Shown piece by piece: positions 45,001 to 60,000 of a stretch of DNA of 64,000 nt. The DNA is taken from the NCBI GenBank assembly GCA_028015205.1, contig CM051513.1, forward strand, positions 46,318,841-46,382,840, written 5' to 3'. A program made the position numbers and the translations under genes. Below the pieces are notes generated by a model. That model saw only the letters and a program-made list of their open reading frames with translations. It ran no database searches and was not told the DNA's origin. This DNA comes from Mytilisepta virgata. Taxonomy: Eukaryota > Mollusca > Bivalvia > Mytilida > Mytilidae. Position 1 is the first letter of the stretch. Each line of letters begins with the position of its first letter.

Positions 45001-48000
45001 GCCTAACAATATGAAATTTAAATTTTTCAAATTTCCTTTATAGTATCCAAGATATTGAGCTTAATAAGTGCAAAATTTGGAAAAAATGCAGAAAAAGGGC
45101 AATAACTCCTACACGGGTAGTTGGATCTTCTTCAAAATTTCAGGGCAGGTAGATCTTGAGGTGCTGAACACTTTTACCCTATGCCAGAATTTTGATATCT
45201 GTTATGGTTTTTGAGTTATTTGCAAAAAACTGCAATTTACCCCTATGTTCTATTTTTAGCCATGGCGGCCATGTTTTTTTACGAATCAAAAAACCAAACG
45301 ATAGTTTTGTAGCACATATACCAATAAACAACTGTACGAAGTTTGGTTGCAATTGGTCTTATGGTGTCAGAGGAGTTAACGTTTGAAAAAGTTTACGGAC
45401 GGACGACGGACGACGGACGGACGATGGACGCCAAGTGATGGCAATAGCTCACATGACCCTTCAGGTCTGGTGAGCTAAAAAATAGAAGTCCAATTGTGTG
45501 ATCTCCCTTGTGTGATATTGGAAAGCAAAGATTTTTCTTCATGCACATCTTTGGATGATGTACTTCCTTTCTGTAAAGTTTCGTTGAAATCCATTGAGCG
45601 GTCTAGGAAGAGTTGCGCTTATGAGGTTCATATATAATGTATAAGCAAAAAACATTAGAAGTCCAATTATCTCCCTTGTGTGATATCGGAAAGCAAAGAT
45701 TTTTCTTCACGCACATCTTTGGATGATGTACTTCCTTTCTGTAAAGTTTCGTTGAAATTCATTGAGCAGTCTAGGAGGAGTTGCGCTTACGAGGTTCATA
45801 TATAATGTATAAGCCAAAAAAAATAGAAGTCCAATTATCTCCCTTGTGTGATATCGGAAAGCAAAGATTTTTCTTCATGCACATCATTGGATGATGTACT
45901 TCCTTTCTTTAAAGTTTCGTTGAAATCCATTTAGCGGTCTAGGAGGAGTTGCGCTTATGAGGTTCATATATAATGTATAAGCCAAAAAAAAAAAAAGAAG
46001 TCCAATTATCTCCCTTGTGTGATATCGGAAAGCAAAGATTTTTCTTCATGCACATCTTTGGATGATGTACTTCCTTTCTGTAAAGTTTCGTTGAAATCCA
46101 TTGAGCGGTCTAGGAGGAGTTGCGCTTACAAGATATATGGACAGACGGACAGACAGATGGACGGACAGAGAGACGGACGGACGGACGGACAGACAGACAG
46201 ACGGACGGATGGACAAGGTGATTCCTATATACCCCCCCAACTTTGTTTGCAGGGGGTATAAAAATTTCTTCAAGATACCATAAGGATCATTCAGTCTAAG
46301 TATGGCTGTAATTGGTTCAGTGGTTTCAGAGGAGAAGATCTTTGAAAAAGTTCACAACGGATGATGGACGCCAGGTGAGCTAAAAAGCCAATTACAGAAG
46401 AAAATGTGAGCAGATATGCAAAAGCTAAACACCTACTTGATTTTCCACTTCCCATAATACACCATTCTGAATGGCTGTCTCTAAGTTTCTATATGCTTCC
46501 TGCAGACTTAAAGTCTTATCTGTTCTACTCTTTCTTCCTTCTGTATAAACAGATAATTTTAATATTTTAATTTTGCAATGGGCTAATCTATTTTTATAAC
46601 ACCTGTCGAGATTGTGTTTGCCATGGTAAAATCAAAGTTTTGTTCAGCTCTTTGAGAAATTGGTGTTTGAGAAAATGGGACTTTTTAAACATGGATATAA
46701 AGGAAAAATTTAAGGGATCGTAAAAAATAAGATCCATCAGTGGTGTTTTAGCAATTTGAGTTCGAATTACTGAAGTTGGACTGCATCTCAGAGCTATAAT
46801 ACAAATAACTTCCTACTTTATATAATAATTCTTTGATACCAATTTCTGATGCACAAGATGTACACATTTTGATAATTTCATTTCAATTATCAAATAATTG
46901 AATTCAAATATCATGGGTTATTAAAATTTACGTATAGAATTTTAGGTGATACGTATAAGGTTTTTGTATTCCTTAATACAATTCATCTTCATATAACATT
47001 GCGTCTACAAAATAATTAATAAATATATTAAAACTTTCAAATCCGCCACTAACAGTAATAAAGGGTGATAATTTCTATTGATTCATGGGGAAGATGGATG
47101 GATGGATGAATTGAAGTTAACATCCAGTGGTAGCCAGGTGCATATCAGGACGAGAATATGTTGATATGATAATGAATATGATCCCTGCTTTGTACTAGGC
47201 TGACATGCTGAGCCGGATTTTTAATGTAACTGCCCCTAGGAAGACATATCACCCCACTCGGACTGACACCGAGCCGACCAGTAGATCTTTGCTCTTACTC
47301 CTAGATGCCACATGATTGGCCGAGAAGCAGCAAATAAAAATTTTAATGAACGCCCGACCTTCCACACTCGAGGCGAGGATGCTACCACGAGCACGTTACG
47401 ACGAGACCACCGAGGCAGTTTGAGGAAGTTTGAGAATAAAACATAAAAAAAAAAAATAGAATGCTGTGATTTGATCATAACAAAGGGCCCTGCTGCATAT
47501 ATATTGTTGTAGAGAACAGAAAAATATTTCAAGCGACTGATAGGGCATTGTCAATATACAACTTCCACACATAAACTTGGATAAAATGGATAAAAAAATG
47601 TAGAATCTAGGGCACTATCAAGAAGTTGATAAGGAAAAACTAAGTCAAGGGCAGGAACTCCCAAAAAAATTATCTGATAGCACTCGTTCCGGGTTTGACC
47701 AAGGTATTGCCCATATACACCTTCCATATAAATTTGGTTGAAATCCATTGAGAAATTTAGAATTGAGAGCGAAGTTGGTAGGGAATAACTAAGTCAACGG
47801 CAGCAACTCCGACATAAATTATCCAATAGCGCTCCTTTTCAAACTTGATCAAGGTATTGCCCATATATACCTTTCATATAAATTAAATTGAAATCTGTTG
47901 AGAAATGTAGAATTGATAGCACTAACAACAATTGTTGACAGACAGACGGACAGACAGACGGATGCAGTGTAAACTATAGGGTCTCATGTCTGACAGATGG

Positions 48001-51000
48001 CATCATGAAATGAAATATAAAATTTACCTGGTATAGGCGATTTGTCAAGAAGAATAAAATAAACACCAACTGTGTTGTCAATAAAATCAGAATAAATCTA
48101 CAACACAACATTAATAAATTGTTACAAGTATTAAACATGACTGCCCTAAATTTAAGGCATGTGATTAACAATTGGTTTACGATGACCAGTAACAATATCA
48201 ATATGACAGGCAAGACCAAACATGGTGTGTATTCCCTACTTGCAGAGTTTGGGATGCATACATATTTTATCATATTTTGACAGAGTTATCGTTCCTCACA
48301 GCAGGTGTGATTTCGAGGTCACTCGTGGCATTTCAACAGAATTGAAGGAAAAACATCGAGGAATTCAAATGAAAAACGAAATTCCTCAAAAAGAATATTA
48401 AATGTGCAATCAAGAACTTAGAACTTTTCCTTTTTTTTTCACTGGTAAGACAATGACAATTTTCAAATGTATCCCAACTACATAAAATTGACAGCACAGC
48501 CTATATAATGAGGAATTCCCTTCACCTTTCGGGATTTGCTGTTTTATCATTCGGATTGAAAGATAAATCGGTGTGTTCCTAGTGAGACACCTGCTGTAAA
48601 GAATGACAACTTTTGGCGGGATATTCAACCACAAGTCAGGAATACCGGTAGGTAAAATTGGGAGGGGGGATAAACTTTTGTGAAAAATGACTGTTTTCCA
48701 CAACTTGAAAAATTTGGAAAGTTTTCTTCAAATGGCATACTACTCCATCATGCAAATCTTCAATATGTCTGTAAAAATGCTGCAAACCAAGATTCAAAAA
48801 TCTGGGTTAAAATCTGAAGGAGGAGTTAATTACACGAAACAGGCACCTTCTGTACAACACTGTTGCAAAAAATAACTAAGTTCCAAAATATGGAAAGTAA
48901 AGAAAAAATTCTTAAAATAACGTCATACTCCTTCATACTGCAAAGTTTCAAAGATCTCTGTTAAAACCTGAAGCAGGAGTTGCAATGATTATACAAAACA
49001 GGTATCCTACCTTCATCGACCAACCACCCACCCATCATACATTTGCCATAATATACTGTAAATTCAGAAATTATTGCGTGCATTTATTATTGTGATTTTG
49101 TCATTTTAGACCAAAATGCGATTTTAATTTTTGCGATATTGAGAAAAATCCCCTTCATTCATATAATAAATTCCAAAATGCGAGTTTAAATTATTGCGAT
49201 TACAACCCTGTCGCATTTTTCGCAATAATAGAAACATCGCAATAATTTCCGAATTTACAGTAACCTGCCTAATAAGGGATCTGAGAAAAGCTCATTAGGG
49301 ATACAACATCAAATTCTGTTCAATATATAAACACAATAGAGAGTCAGTCTGTTTCAGGGTTCTTATTGAATTGACGATGACTGATTACCCAGGGAAAACA
49401 ATAAACATCTGGCAGGCAATCCTAGTAGATTATCTCATAACAGAAAAACAACATATAACAAGTTGGTTTCCAACAAGCTAGTTATCACTGTAGTCTCAAT
49501 GAACTACATACACCAATTGGCTTCCATGGCCCTCTTAGTCGTCGGATATAAAAACCTTTATATACAGTACAAGTTTTAATTTCTTTTCGGGCAATTTGGC
49601 AAGTCTTGATCAATTAGGCAAGTCTTGATCAATTTGGCAAATCTTGATCAATTTGGCAAGTCTTGATCAATTAATTAAAGTTTTCTTGTTTATGTTAAAT
49701 AGCCTTTTCAGAAACTCATTTCCGGTATCATGATTCTGACTCTTAAATTATAATTTGAACCAAGTTATTTCCCTTGCTGGGATGTTCCGGAACATAGTAA
49801 TGAGTTCGCTGCAATGAAAAGTAAAGGATAAGCTGTTTTTAAAACTTGTTAATTTGCATGTAATGTTTTGTTTATATACTTACGATCGTTTTGCTTCCAA
49901 CATACTTGTAATCAAACTTGATTATAAAGCTGGAAATATTTGTATATCAATATCATAAATAATTTCTATTTACTTCCTACTGGTTGCTCAGCATTGCAGC
50001 GAACCAGTACTACGAGTCAGATTCATGATATCGGAAAAAAGGACAAATATACCTAAGGAGCAATAAAAAAAAAACGTAATCCATTGGACAGACAAACCCG
50101 GGAAGACAAACGAACAACCACAAGCACAAAAAATAAACACAGAAAACTAAAAACAATGAACAACACGAACTCCTATAAAAACCAGGAGTGAACCCAGGTG
50201 CTCCGGAAGGGTAAGCAGTTCCTGCTCCGTATACGGCACCCGTCGTGAAGTTCAACAAGGTCAATCCGGTGGAAGTCACAAATCATAGGAGTCACATGAA
50301 AGGTTACGACAGTGGGAACAGGTCCAACATCATCTTAGATATTGGAACACTGTAATGGTCAATCAATTCATGATGACGACCGTAAAATTTCTTAAGTGAT
50401 GACATCAACTTATCCCTGATAAAACCCTGGTTAAGAAGCTTTTGTGACAGCAGTAATCCTCTTTGTCGAAAGTCAGGGTAACTCACGCATGCCCTTGAAA
50501 ATCGGATAAGCTGAGAAACGTAGACGCCATATGCAGGCGATGCTGGTATATTGCTACTCAAGAAGGGAAAATTAACAATAGGAAAGTTGAAGTCATCACG
50601 TTTGTCATAAAGTTTTGTCTTCAAACGTCCCTCATAGTCTATTTCAAGAAATAAATCCAAATATGAAGCGGACTTTGGTGTATCTGTAGTATCCTTAATT
50701 TCAAGCTCACTGGGGTAGATAAGATGTAGAAAGTCTTGGAATTTGTCGTTATTTAACGACAACACATCATCTATATAACGAAAAGTGAAATTAAAGGATT
50801 GGGCTAGTTTCTTTTTGTTTTCACGTAGTAACCCTTGAATGAAGTCCGCTTCATATGAGTACAGAAACAGATCGGCGAGGAGAGGAGCACAGTTGGTTCC
50901 CATTGGAATGCCGATTGTTTGTTGAAAAATTAGACCGCCAAATTCAACGAATATGTTGTCTATGAGAAAATCTAACATGTTTGTAATTTCATCTTCAGAA

Positions 51001-54000
51001 TACTTTTTGTCAGAATCAGAGTGGTTCTTCACGAAATAAGACTTTTCTCTACCTAGAACAAGGAATTTATACCTGCGTGTCCCATTTTTCTTGAAAATGA
51101 GTCTCAGAAAAGGGCAAAAGGAAATCAGTAAAAAACTAAGTTATACATAAAATAAGTAATAATGGAATATGAAGGGCCTTAAAAAAAATTGTCCACAAAA
51201 TCTGCTGTACCTACAGTTAAATCTAAGATCCTTGTTGGTCGTACTTTGGCCATCTTACTCAGGAATTGATGCAAATAATTAATATATAACAATTTCTTTG
51301 ACAGCATAGCTGTAGAATTATCTGAAAAGAAATAAAAGTGAAGTAATTCTTAAAATTATACCATTAGTTGTAGATTAGACAAGAAACTGTCTGTTTGACA
51401 GCGAACCACATGATGATTGGACAAGAAACTGTCTGTTTGACAGCAAACCACATTATGATTACAAAAGAAACTGTCTGTTTGATGTCAAACCACATGTCAA
51501 TGAATAGACAAGAAACTGTTTGTTTGACAGCAAACCATATGATGATTAGACAAGAAACTGTTTGTTTGACAGCAAACCACATTATGATTAGACAAGAAAA
51601 TGTCTGTCTGACAGCAACCCACATGATGATTAGAAAAAAAACTGTCTGTTTGACAGCAAACTAACAATGTTTAGCCAAGAAACTGTCTGTTTAACAGCAA
51701 CCCACATGATGATAAGACAATAAACTGTCTGTTTGACAGCAAATCACATGATGATTAGACAAGAAACTGGCTGTTTGACAGCAAACCACATGATGATAAG
51801 ACAAGAAACTGTCTGTTTGACTGTAAACCACATGATGATTAGACAAGAAACTGTCCGTTTGACAGCAAACCACATGATGATTAGACAAGAAACTGTCTGT
51901 TTGACAGCAAACCACACGATGATTAGACAAGAAACTGTCTGTTTGACAGCAAACCAAAGGATGTAATATTAACTGGGAGTCTACATGTATTTATAAGTAA
52001 AATTCGGAAAAACATAGAAATTTTTCTACCCCGGGGTGTGGTCACACTGCTGATGCTGTTTCAAATTGCAAAAAAACCAAACCTTTTAAATAGAAGTCTT
52101 GGAAAAATAAGTATAATTAAAATATATTTGAAAGACTGTGTAATGTATTTTCAACACTATTGGCAGTATAGGGAAAACAGTAGTATTTATTTTGTCATAG
52201 GGATAATTATACCCTTTTTCAAATTAAAGTACTTTCATAAAAGTACTCAGAAATATATTTGAAAATGTTTTTGTTTGTTTGTTTAGTTTGGGTTTTACGC
52301 CGTTTTCAGCACTTTTGGCTATTTCGTGGCGGCCAGTTTTTATTGGTGGAGGAAGCCGGAGTACCGGGAGAGAACCACCGACTTTCGGTAGGAAAATTGG
52401 CATTCCTTGTCAATTAAGATTGGAGTCGAACACACCACGCCACAGGTGAGATTCGAACTCAAAACCTCAGTGTTGACAGGCTACTGATCATTAGTAGACA
52501 TGACGAACTACCTAGACCACTCGGCCACCGAGGCCCCTATTTGAAAATTCTTGATGACCATCTTCCTATTCAGCCAGCTTTACAAAACTAGAGTTACAGG
52601 TATTTTGCCGCCTTTTCCTGTGCAGTGAATACAAAATTTCCAAAAATCGTCAAAACTTTATTATCACCTGGATGTAAAATTCTTTCATATTTTTATACCT
52701 CTAATTCATACTAAAATTTGAAAAAATATGTTAAGTACACACTGAATTTTGTTCAATCTGCAATGTTCTTATATTTTGACCTGAGTAGGGTACATAATTG
52801 AGCAACCTAATACTATCATAAGCAGAAGTCGGAAAAGTTACTGCCTGACGAGAAAAAATCTCAAACGTGATTGTTTAGGCATAAAAAAACCCAAAGATTC
52901 TCTCACCACTCGCAAAAAACCCCTAAAGAAGCATTTTCTTCCAAGCAAACAATATCCATGTAGAGATGCAATTTTTTTAGAAAACAAACCACTGGATAAA
53001 CAAGTTTATTTCAGACAACAGCTAGCGATAGATTTTGTTTCCTTTGCCTCACAAGGACCAAAGTTTGGTTCTCACTGGTTTACAATGACAACAGACCATG
53101 GATGCAAAGTGATGGCAACAGACCACATACAAAGGTATTTGAAAACAGGACCCTAAATGATACCCCTCCCCCTCCAATCAGTAAATATTGCAGTATCAAT
53201 TTTTTTCCCTCATTTACAAAATTTATGATGACAACAGACCACAGAAGCAAAATGATGGCAATAGACCACACACACAGGTAATTGAGATCCTAAATGGTAC
53301 CACCTCTTGCCTCCCCCCCCCCCCCACCCCAATCAGTAAATATTGCAGTATCCGTGTTTTTCACTCATTTACGAAATATATGCACCAACATATATGATGT
53401 TTTGTTCGATTAGTTGAAAATTCCTTATTGAAATGTTATATTTATCTGGCATTCAGTTTAACCAATGAAAAGGGACTCGGAAAGTTTTGGTGACTCAACC
53501 TATCAACATACCTGTCTCAACTGTCAGAACTACCATTGTAAAGGACTTGTTGTTATAACATCGCTGAATATCAAATCTTGATGGATGTATTCTGTTTGGT
53601 TGATAGTTGTAAATATTGAAAAAGCTGTCAAACTTTAAACCTGTCTACAATAAAAGATTCTTATTGACATCACAGGTGTTGTCAGTGCTGATGTTGTCAG
53701 TGCTGATTATAATAGAAGGCAAAATATTGTGAATTCTAAAATCATTGTATTCATTAATTATGTCAATTTTCAACATAAATAACAAGATTGCTACATGTGA
53801 CATATGTCGATCACCGCTGCAGAATCAGTTTGTATAAGAAGTCTCATAACTCCTATAAAATTTGTTGAATTAAAACGGCGGTATAGTATGAACATCTATA
53901 CTTCATAACAATACATCCTACCAAACATTGAAGCAATCTGCCATGCAGTTTCAGAGGAGAAGCGTCCACAAGGTCTTCTACTGTTGAGAAATGTCGAAAA

Positions 54001-57000
54001 TAGTCTAAGTCCCATAACTCCTACAAAATTTGTTGAATTAAAATGGTGGTATAGTATGCACATCTACACTTCATAACAATACATCCTACCGAATATGGAA
54101 GCTATCCTCCAAGCAGTTTCAGAAGAGAAGAGTCCACAAGGAGAAATGTTGAAAAGTCCCATAACTCCTACAAAATTTGTTGAATCAAAATGGCAGTATA
54201 GTATGCACATCTACACTACATAACAACATATCCTACCATATATGGAATTAATCTGCCAAGCGGTTTCAGAGGAGATGTGTCCACAAGGTGTTGCGGACGG
54301 ATGGACAGACGGACACCATTCCCATGTCCCTCCTTCGCTTCGCGGTGGAGGACAATTAAATATCAAACCACATTGCTTTTTTGGCCCTTTAAACCCCTTC
54401 TATCTCAAAAACCGTAAAATATTGAAGAAATCTATTGACATGATACTGGAAGCACTCATTAAGATGAATTAAAAGAAAAATCATTAAAATCAGAACTCAC
54501 ATAAAAATATTATGTGTCCTGCAAAATGGCTAATTTTGGCCTCTTTAATCCCTTTTATCTCTGCAACAACAAAAGTTACACAACAATACATGCAGTAACA
54601 TTTATTACATTTCTTATGGCAATCAATTTAAAAAAAAATCTTCAAAATTGGATATATAAGAAATAAAAAAGTTTTGAACATTAAGATGTGTCACTTTTTT
54701 GGCCACTTCTGTATCTCAGAAAGGCTAAGGGATAGTGAACAACGGATCTTAAGAAGTTTTTCCACTTTCAACCAGAACATTAAAAACTAAACATGAAAAT
54801 TGAATAATTATTTTAAAAAGTTACCCAAAAGTTATCAAAAAACCCTTAACGGCCCCAAGAAAAAATGGCAAGGGCCAGATTTCAAAAATGGATCCCAACA
54901 TGTATTTCTTATGGGGAACCATTGTGATAAAATATCATAAGGATATGTTCAATTTTGAACAAAAGTAAATGTGTCTATGGATGCGGATGACAGTGCCGAC
55001 AGGTTCATACCATAATATGTCCGCAAATATTTGTGGTCGTATAATAAAAATTCATACGAACCTTTGTATTTAATACTGATGTATATATCCCTACAGGTGC
55101 CATCATGTGACCTGAATTGTAAAAATCTGTTTGATTCTGAAACAACACAATGATACCTCATTATAAAGATGGCAAAATTGTTTTTGAAACTTTTATTCTT
55201 TTTTTTTTCCTTCATTGAATGTAAAAATATTAATTGGATACATTAAAGAGACATTAAATAAATAAAACCAGTTATGCCATTGAAAAAAAGGACAAATCTT
55301 TTTAAATACTGATCACCACAATAAATATTTCACATGCACAAGATACATATAAATTAATTTTGACAATTTAATTATTTCTCATCAGTTGTGCTCAAGATTG
55401 AAATAAAGTGAAATATGCGCAAGAGGAGTTTAAATCACAAGAAAACTGACAGACAGAGAGACAGACAGGTGCAATAACAATATCCCCAAACTTGGGATAA
55501 TAAATCTGATGTACAAAGTTCAGAGAAACCTGAAGGAGATAAATCTCATGTACAAAGTTCAGAGAAACCTGAAGGAGATAAATCTCATGTACAAAGTTCA
55601 GAGAAACCTGAAGGAGATAAATCTCATGTACAAAGTTCAGAGAAACCTGAAGGAGATAAATCTCATGTACAAAGTTCAGAGAAACCTGAAGGAGATAAAT
55701 CTCATGTACAAATTTCAGAGAAACCTGAAGGAGATAAATCTCATGTACAAATTTCAGAGAAACCTGAAGGAGATAAATCTCATGTACAAATTTCAGAGAA
55801 ACCTGAAGGAGATAAATCTCATGTACAAAGTTCAGAGAAACCTGAAGGAGATAAATCTCATGTACAAAGTTCAGAGAAACCTGAAGGAGATAAATCTCAT
55901 GTACAAAATTCCAACAAACCTGAACAAAGTAAATCTCATGTACAAAGTTAGTAACATTATCAAGTCTTCCCCAAGCCTCCACTTGAAGTCCTCTAAACAT
56001 TTTCTGGAAGAAAAAGAAAAGCTAAATTACATAATCCATTCTTTTATTAAAAGATCCATCTTCATACTTTACATTCAATTTGGCATTGTATTTGAGTCTG
56101 ACATTAAATATTTCATTCATATTTTTCTTCTCCATATTTTATATACATTTATCCATGAAGTTTCAAATGCAAAATAATTTTCTGGGATTTACTCAAACTG
56201 TTACGGCAGCCATACAAAGTCAAGTTAATTCATCTTTTGATCTTAATTTTTTTAGATTAAAATGAATGATGAATATTCAAATCAAAGCCAGGGATGTCTA
56301 CGTTTTTTGCCCATTTGGTAAAGGGGATGACTTATTTGTCCCTAATATGAGATTCCTGTGGATCATAATGGCCTATTTTATAATGCGTTCAGACATCCAA
56401 CTGCACCAATCAATTCTGAATTAACATCTGAGGAATCTTGGAGTAGTTTGTCCCTATGTAACAGCACTCTACGGTTTTGTCCACCAAATAAATGTTATAT
56501 TTTCTGACAATGTAAGTATATTGTTTTTATCCTGCAACACTAAACTGTTATCTGTTTGAGCGAAAAATCATAAAGATGGAACATTTATAGCCGATTTGAA
56601 GAAGGGCTGTTTTTGACGCATAACAACATAATAAACACTGTGAACCAGAAAGCAATGCAAAATATCGTTGAATATGAGGACAAGGGTACCAGAACTATAT
56701 TCGGCTACTGACCTAATATCGAAAACAATATTGGGCAGGCTGTATTGGTCAGCTAAAGGATTCACTTATCCACAACCTTTGCGGAATTTAGATTTTACAC
56801 TTAATAAGAAAAGTCCAGAGAAACCCAAACTTCATTACAGCAATCATTGCTTTGATTTTCTTTTAACTCATCCCCATAAATGGCAAAATTCCATTTTTAT
56901 TAACCAGATATGCTATGTTTAAATATAATGCTGGTAAAATTTGCTGTAAACTGGGATTTTTTCATGATAAGTTAAATCTAACGAATAAAACCACCATGAT

Positions 57001-60000
57001 TACATTAATTGTTTCAGTATTTATCACGGTCATTTGACCTAAAAGTAGAGATATTCTGATTATCGATTATAGTCGAAAATCGATTGATTACTCTTTTTTC
57101 TGGCCATAATCAATTATTTTTTTCATAATCGATAATCAGTCACAACACTTTTTAAACAAAATGCAAAAATTTTGGTATTCGGTGCAGTTAATAGGAGGTT
57201 ATCAGAGACTGAAATCATGTGCAGAAAAGGCTTAAAAAGTAAGCACATTATTTTATCCAAGGTATTGACATAGTGTCTACTTAATATACAGTACAGATTC
57301 TGGTCAAAGAGACTATTAAAACATTACTTTATATCAATCTTGCAATAGCTTTAGTTGCATCTTACAGTTCCGTTTATAATCAATAATCATATCAGTTAGG
57401 CTTCCTGATTATTTCAATTAATCGATTATATATATTGCTATTCAGCCGATTCCCAATACTACCTAAAAGTACAAATTTAAAATGCACATTTTAAGGTATA
57501 TATTTTTAAATTTGGTAATGTGTAAAATTCATGGTATCAAACTAGTTCTATGTAACATACAAACCTGACCTTGGTATACCATACTAGTATAACTAACTTC
57601 TAACAAAGCTATTGGGTGTGTCATTTCTGGTGGAAGTTTGAAGCTTGGTATTGTTGTGTAATCACTAAAGCTGTCTGAAATCTCAGTCACGGTACAGTTA
57701 CCATTTATTGTGTCCATAACATACTCTATTCCTAGACAATAAAATGTTTTAAATTATTTTTGTCAATTTTCAAATTTAACACATATCGCATACACTTGTT
57801 AAAATAAATAAAATATAGGCTCACTTGAGCCTGTATCGTTCACCTGGCTTTTTATTAGGCCATTTGAACATGTAAGCTCTTTTGTATTCTGTTAAAGAAA
57901 CTCAAAATGTGAAAGTGACCTTGATATTTGACCTTTGACCTAAAAATAGGTTGATCATTTGCATCTATCCTACCAACTATAGTCTGACCATTAGTTCCTG
58001 AGCAATTGATAAAAAAGTCCTTTCTCGTATGATTTCAATGGAAACTTTGAAAAGCTGCATCCATTGGTTGATCAGTTGATTCTCAATTAAAAGTGGACCG
58101 TTTGTAGATGGTATTGTTGTCATCAAACCTGCAAAGTTTCAAAACATTTCAAAACATTTCATAATGTAGTTTCACAGGAGATTTTTGAAAATTAGCAAAT
58201 CAAAATCAAAGATGGCCTCTGGCAGCCATATTGTTCATCCGACAGGAATTAAAGGTGGAAAGTTAGTTTAGGTCCTGCCATACATCATTCCTGTTAATTT
58301 GGGTCAAAATCTGCACATCAGTTCCTGAGAAATTGACAAAAACAAAAAACTATTTTCCCATATGGTTTCAATGGAAACTTTAAACAGCCGCAGCCGTCAC
58401 AAATCTCAACCAAAGTGGATATTTTGTAGAGGGTATTGTTGTCATTAATCCTGCAAAGTTTCAAAACATTTCATTTTGTAGTTTCAGAGGAGAAGATTTT
58501 TCAAAATTGGCCAATAGAAATCAAAGACGGCCTCTGGCGGCTATGTTATTCATTCAATCAGAACCAAAGGTGGATTGTTGGTGGAGTCCTTTCATACATC
58601 ATTCCTACCAAGTTACAATCCGGCAAGTAGTTTCAGAGAAGATCAAAATGTGAAAGACCAGGTGAGCTAAAAAAATCAGAATCAAGAAATACATCTGTTT
58701 TTCATCCCATCAGAATGAAATGAAGAAATTTTGTTGACACCCTTCCATACATTATTCCTGCAGTTTCATTCAAACTGGCCCAGCGCCATCAGAGGATATG
58801 ATGAATTGTCTAAGAATGGACAACAGACAGATGCAGAATCAAATTTTGATGCAACAGATATGCACATTTCCCCAAATCATGACTTTAAACTGTAACTTCG
58901 TAAATTATTGCGATGTTTTTATTATTGCGAAAAATGCGACAGGATTGTAATCGCAATAATTTAAACTCGCATTTTGGAATTTTTTATATGAATGAAGCGG
59001 GATTTTTTTCAATATCGCAAAAATTAAAATCGCATTTTGGTCTAAAATGAGAAAATCGCAATAATAAATGCACGCAATAATTTCTGAATTTACAGTACAT
59101 TGTAGTTTTGGCACATTTCCAATTTGGAAGTGGCATTTATTCCATATTTCACTTCCATTTTTACCTTACCCAAATAGTAATCCTGAATTAAAGTGATGCC
59201 ATCATTTCCATAAGCTTTCCTTAAATCTCCAGATGGAGTTTTTGAAAACTCAAGTCTTGCCAGCTTGGAACTGAAATCATAATCTATCTGCATATAGATG
59301 GGGTCTGTTGTTTTATCAGTATCAATTTTTTCTATTCCAAAACTGACTTTATCTGCTATGTTTGGCATTGCTTTCTTGTCTGTCTGTCCTGTACAGATAA
59401 TTCCATTTGGAATCTGTAAAAATTTTATATCAAATACATGTATCTGTCAAAATTTTGGGTAAACAAGTTCAAATGCATTTAATCACACTCATTTTATTTT
59501 TTAATTTCACCTATGCAATGTCTGACCTTAGAAGTGTTCACAAGATAGATTTCTTAGTAATGTATTTCTACAACTTAAGTTTATTGATCTTGGTTCATGA
59601 CTTGAATCACACAGACTGATCTGTGACTGGTTCATGACTTGAATCACACAGACTGATCTGTGACTGGTTCATGACTTGAATCACACACACTGATCTGTGA
59701 CTGGTTCATGACTTGAATCACACACACTGATCTGTGACTGGTTCATGACTTGAATCACACACACTGATCTGTGACTGGTTCATGACTTGAATCACACACA
59801 CTGATCTGTGACTGGTCCATGACTTGAATCACACAGACTGATCTGTGACTGGTTCATGACTTCAATCACACAGACTGATCTGTGACTGGTCCATGACTTC
59901 AATCACAAAGACTGATCTGTGACTGGTTCATGACTTGAATCACAGAGACTGACATGTGACTGGTTCATGACTTGAATCACATAGACTGATCTGTGACTGG

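Larger units (their letters stand above)
40985..46262 (+). mobile_element. Repeat element split by a nested second element
   Basis: The outer element begins TACTGTGAGCAAAGCTCACA then TAGGATACCCCC and ends CAGGGGGTATAA. Its interior is a ~172-bp tandem unit (GAAATCCATTGAGCGGTCTA, GTTGCGCTTACGAGGTTCAT). The unit is interrupted after GTATAAGCCAAAA at about 41162 and resumes at about 45478. The insert is an element of the ACAAGAGGCTCTCAAGAGCC ... GGTGAGCT type. Confidence 0.65.

Noticed and set aside
46046..46283. Frames rich in TDRQTDR or RPSVCLSVRPSV
   Set aside because: Simple GGACAGAC repeat translated in several frames.
48070..48098. Longer form of the 48028 exon starting after TGTTGTAG
   Set aside because: It reads IYSDFIDNT in frame but enters in phase 0, while the preceding exon ends in phase 1; kept only as an alternative.
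51364..51966. Open frames with repeated MWFAVKQTVSCL or ANHMMIRQETVC peptides
   Set aside because: Translation of a 42-bp minisatellite in several frames; no splice or start support.
54949..55215. Minus-strand frame SHDGTCRDIYISIKYKG ... as an exon of the LolA-like gene
   Set aside because: Exons on both sides (55920 and 53644) already join in phase, and the frame ends in its own stop.
55392..56177. Two long overlapping open frames (202 codons minus, 222 codons plus) with perfect peptide repeats
   Set aside because: They are artefacts of a 39-bp array, whose length is a multiple of three; only the KMFRGLQVEAW exon at 55920-56003 is supported as coding.
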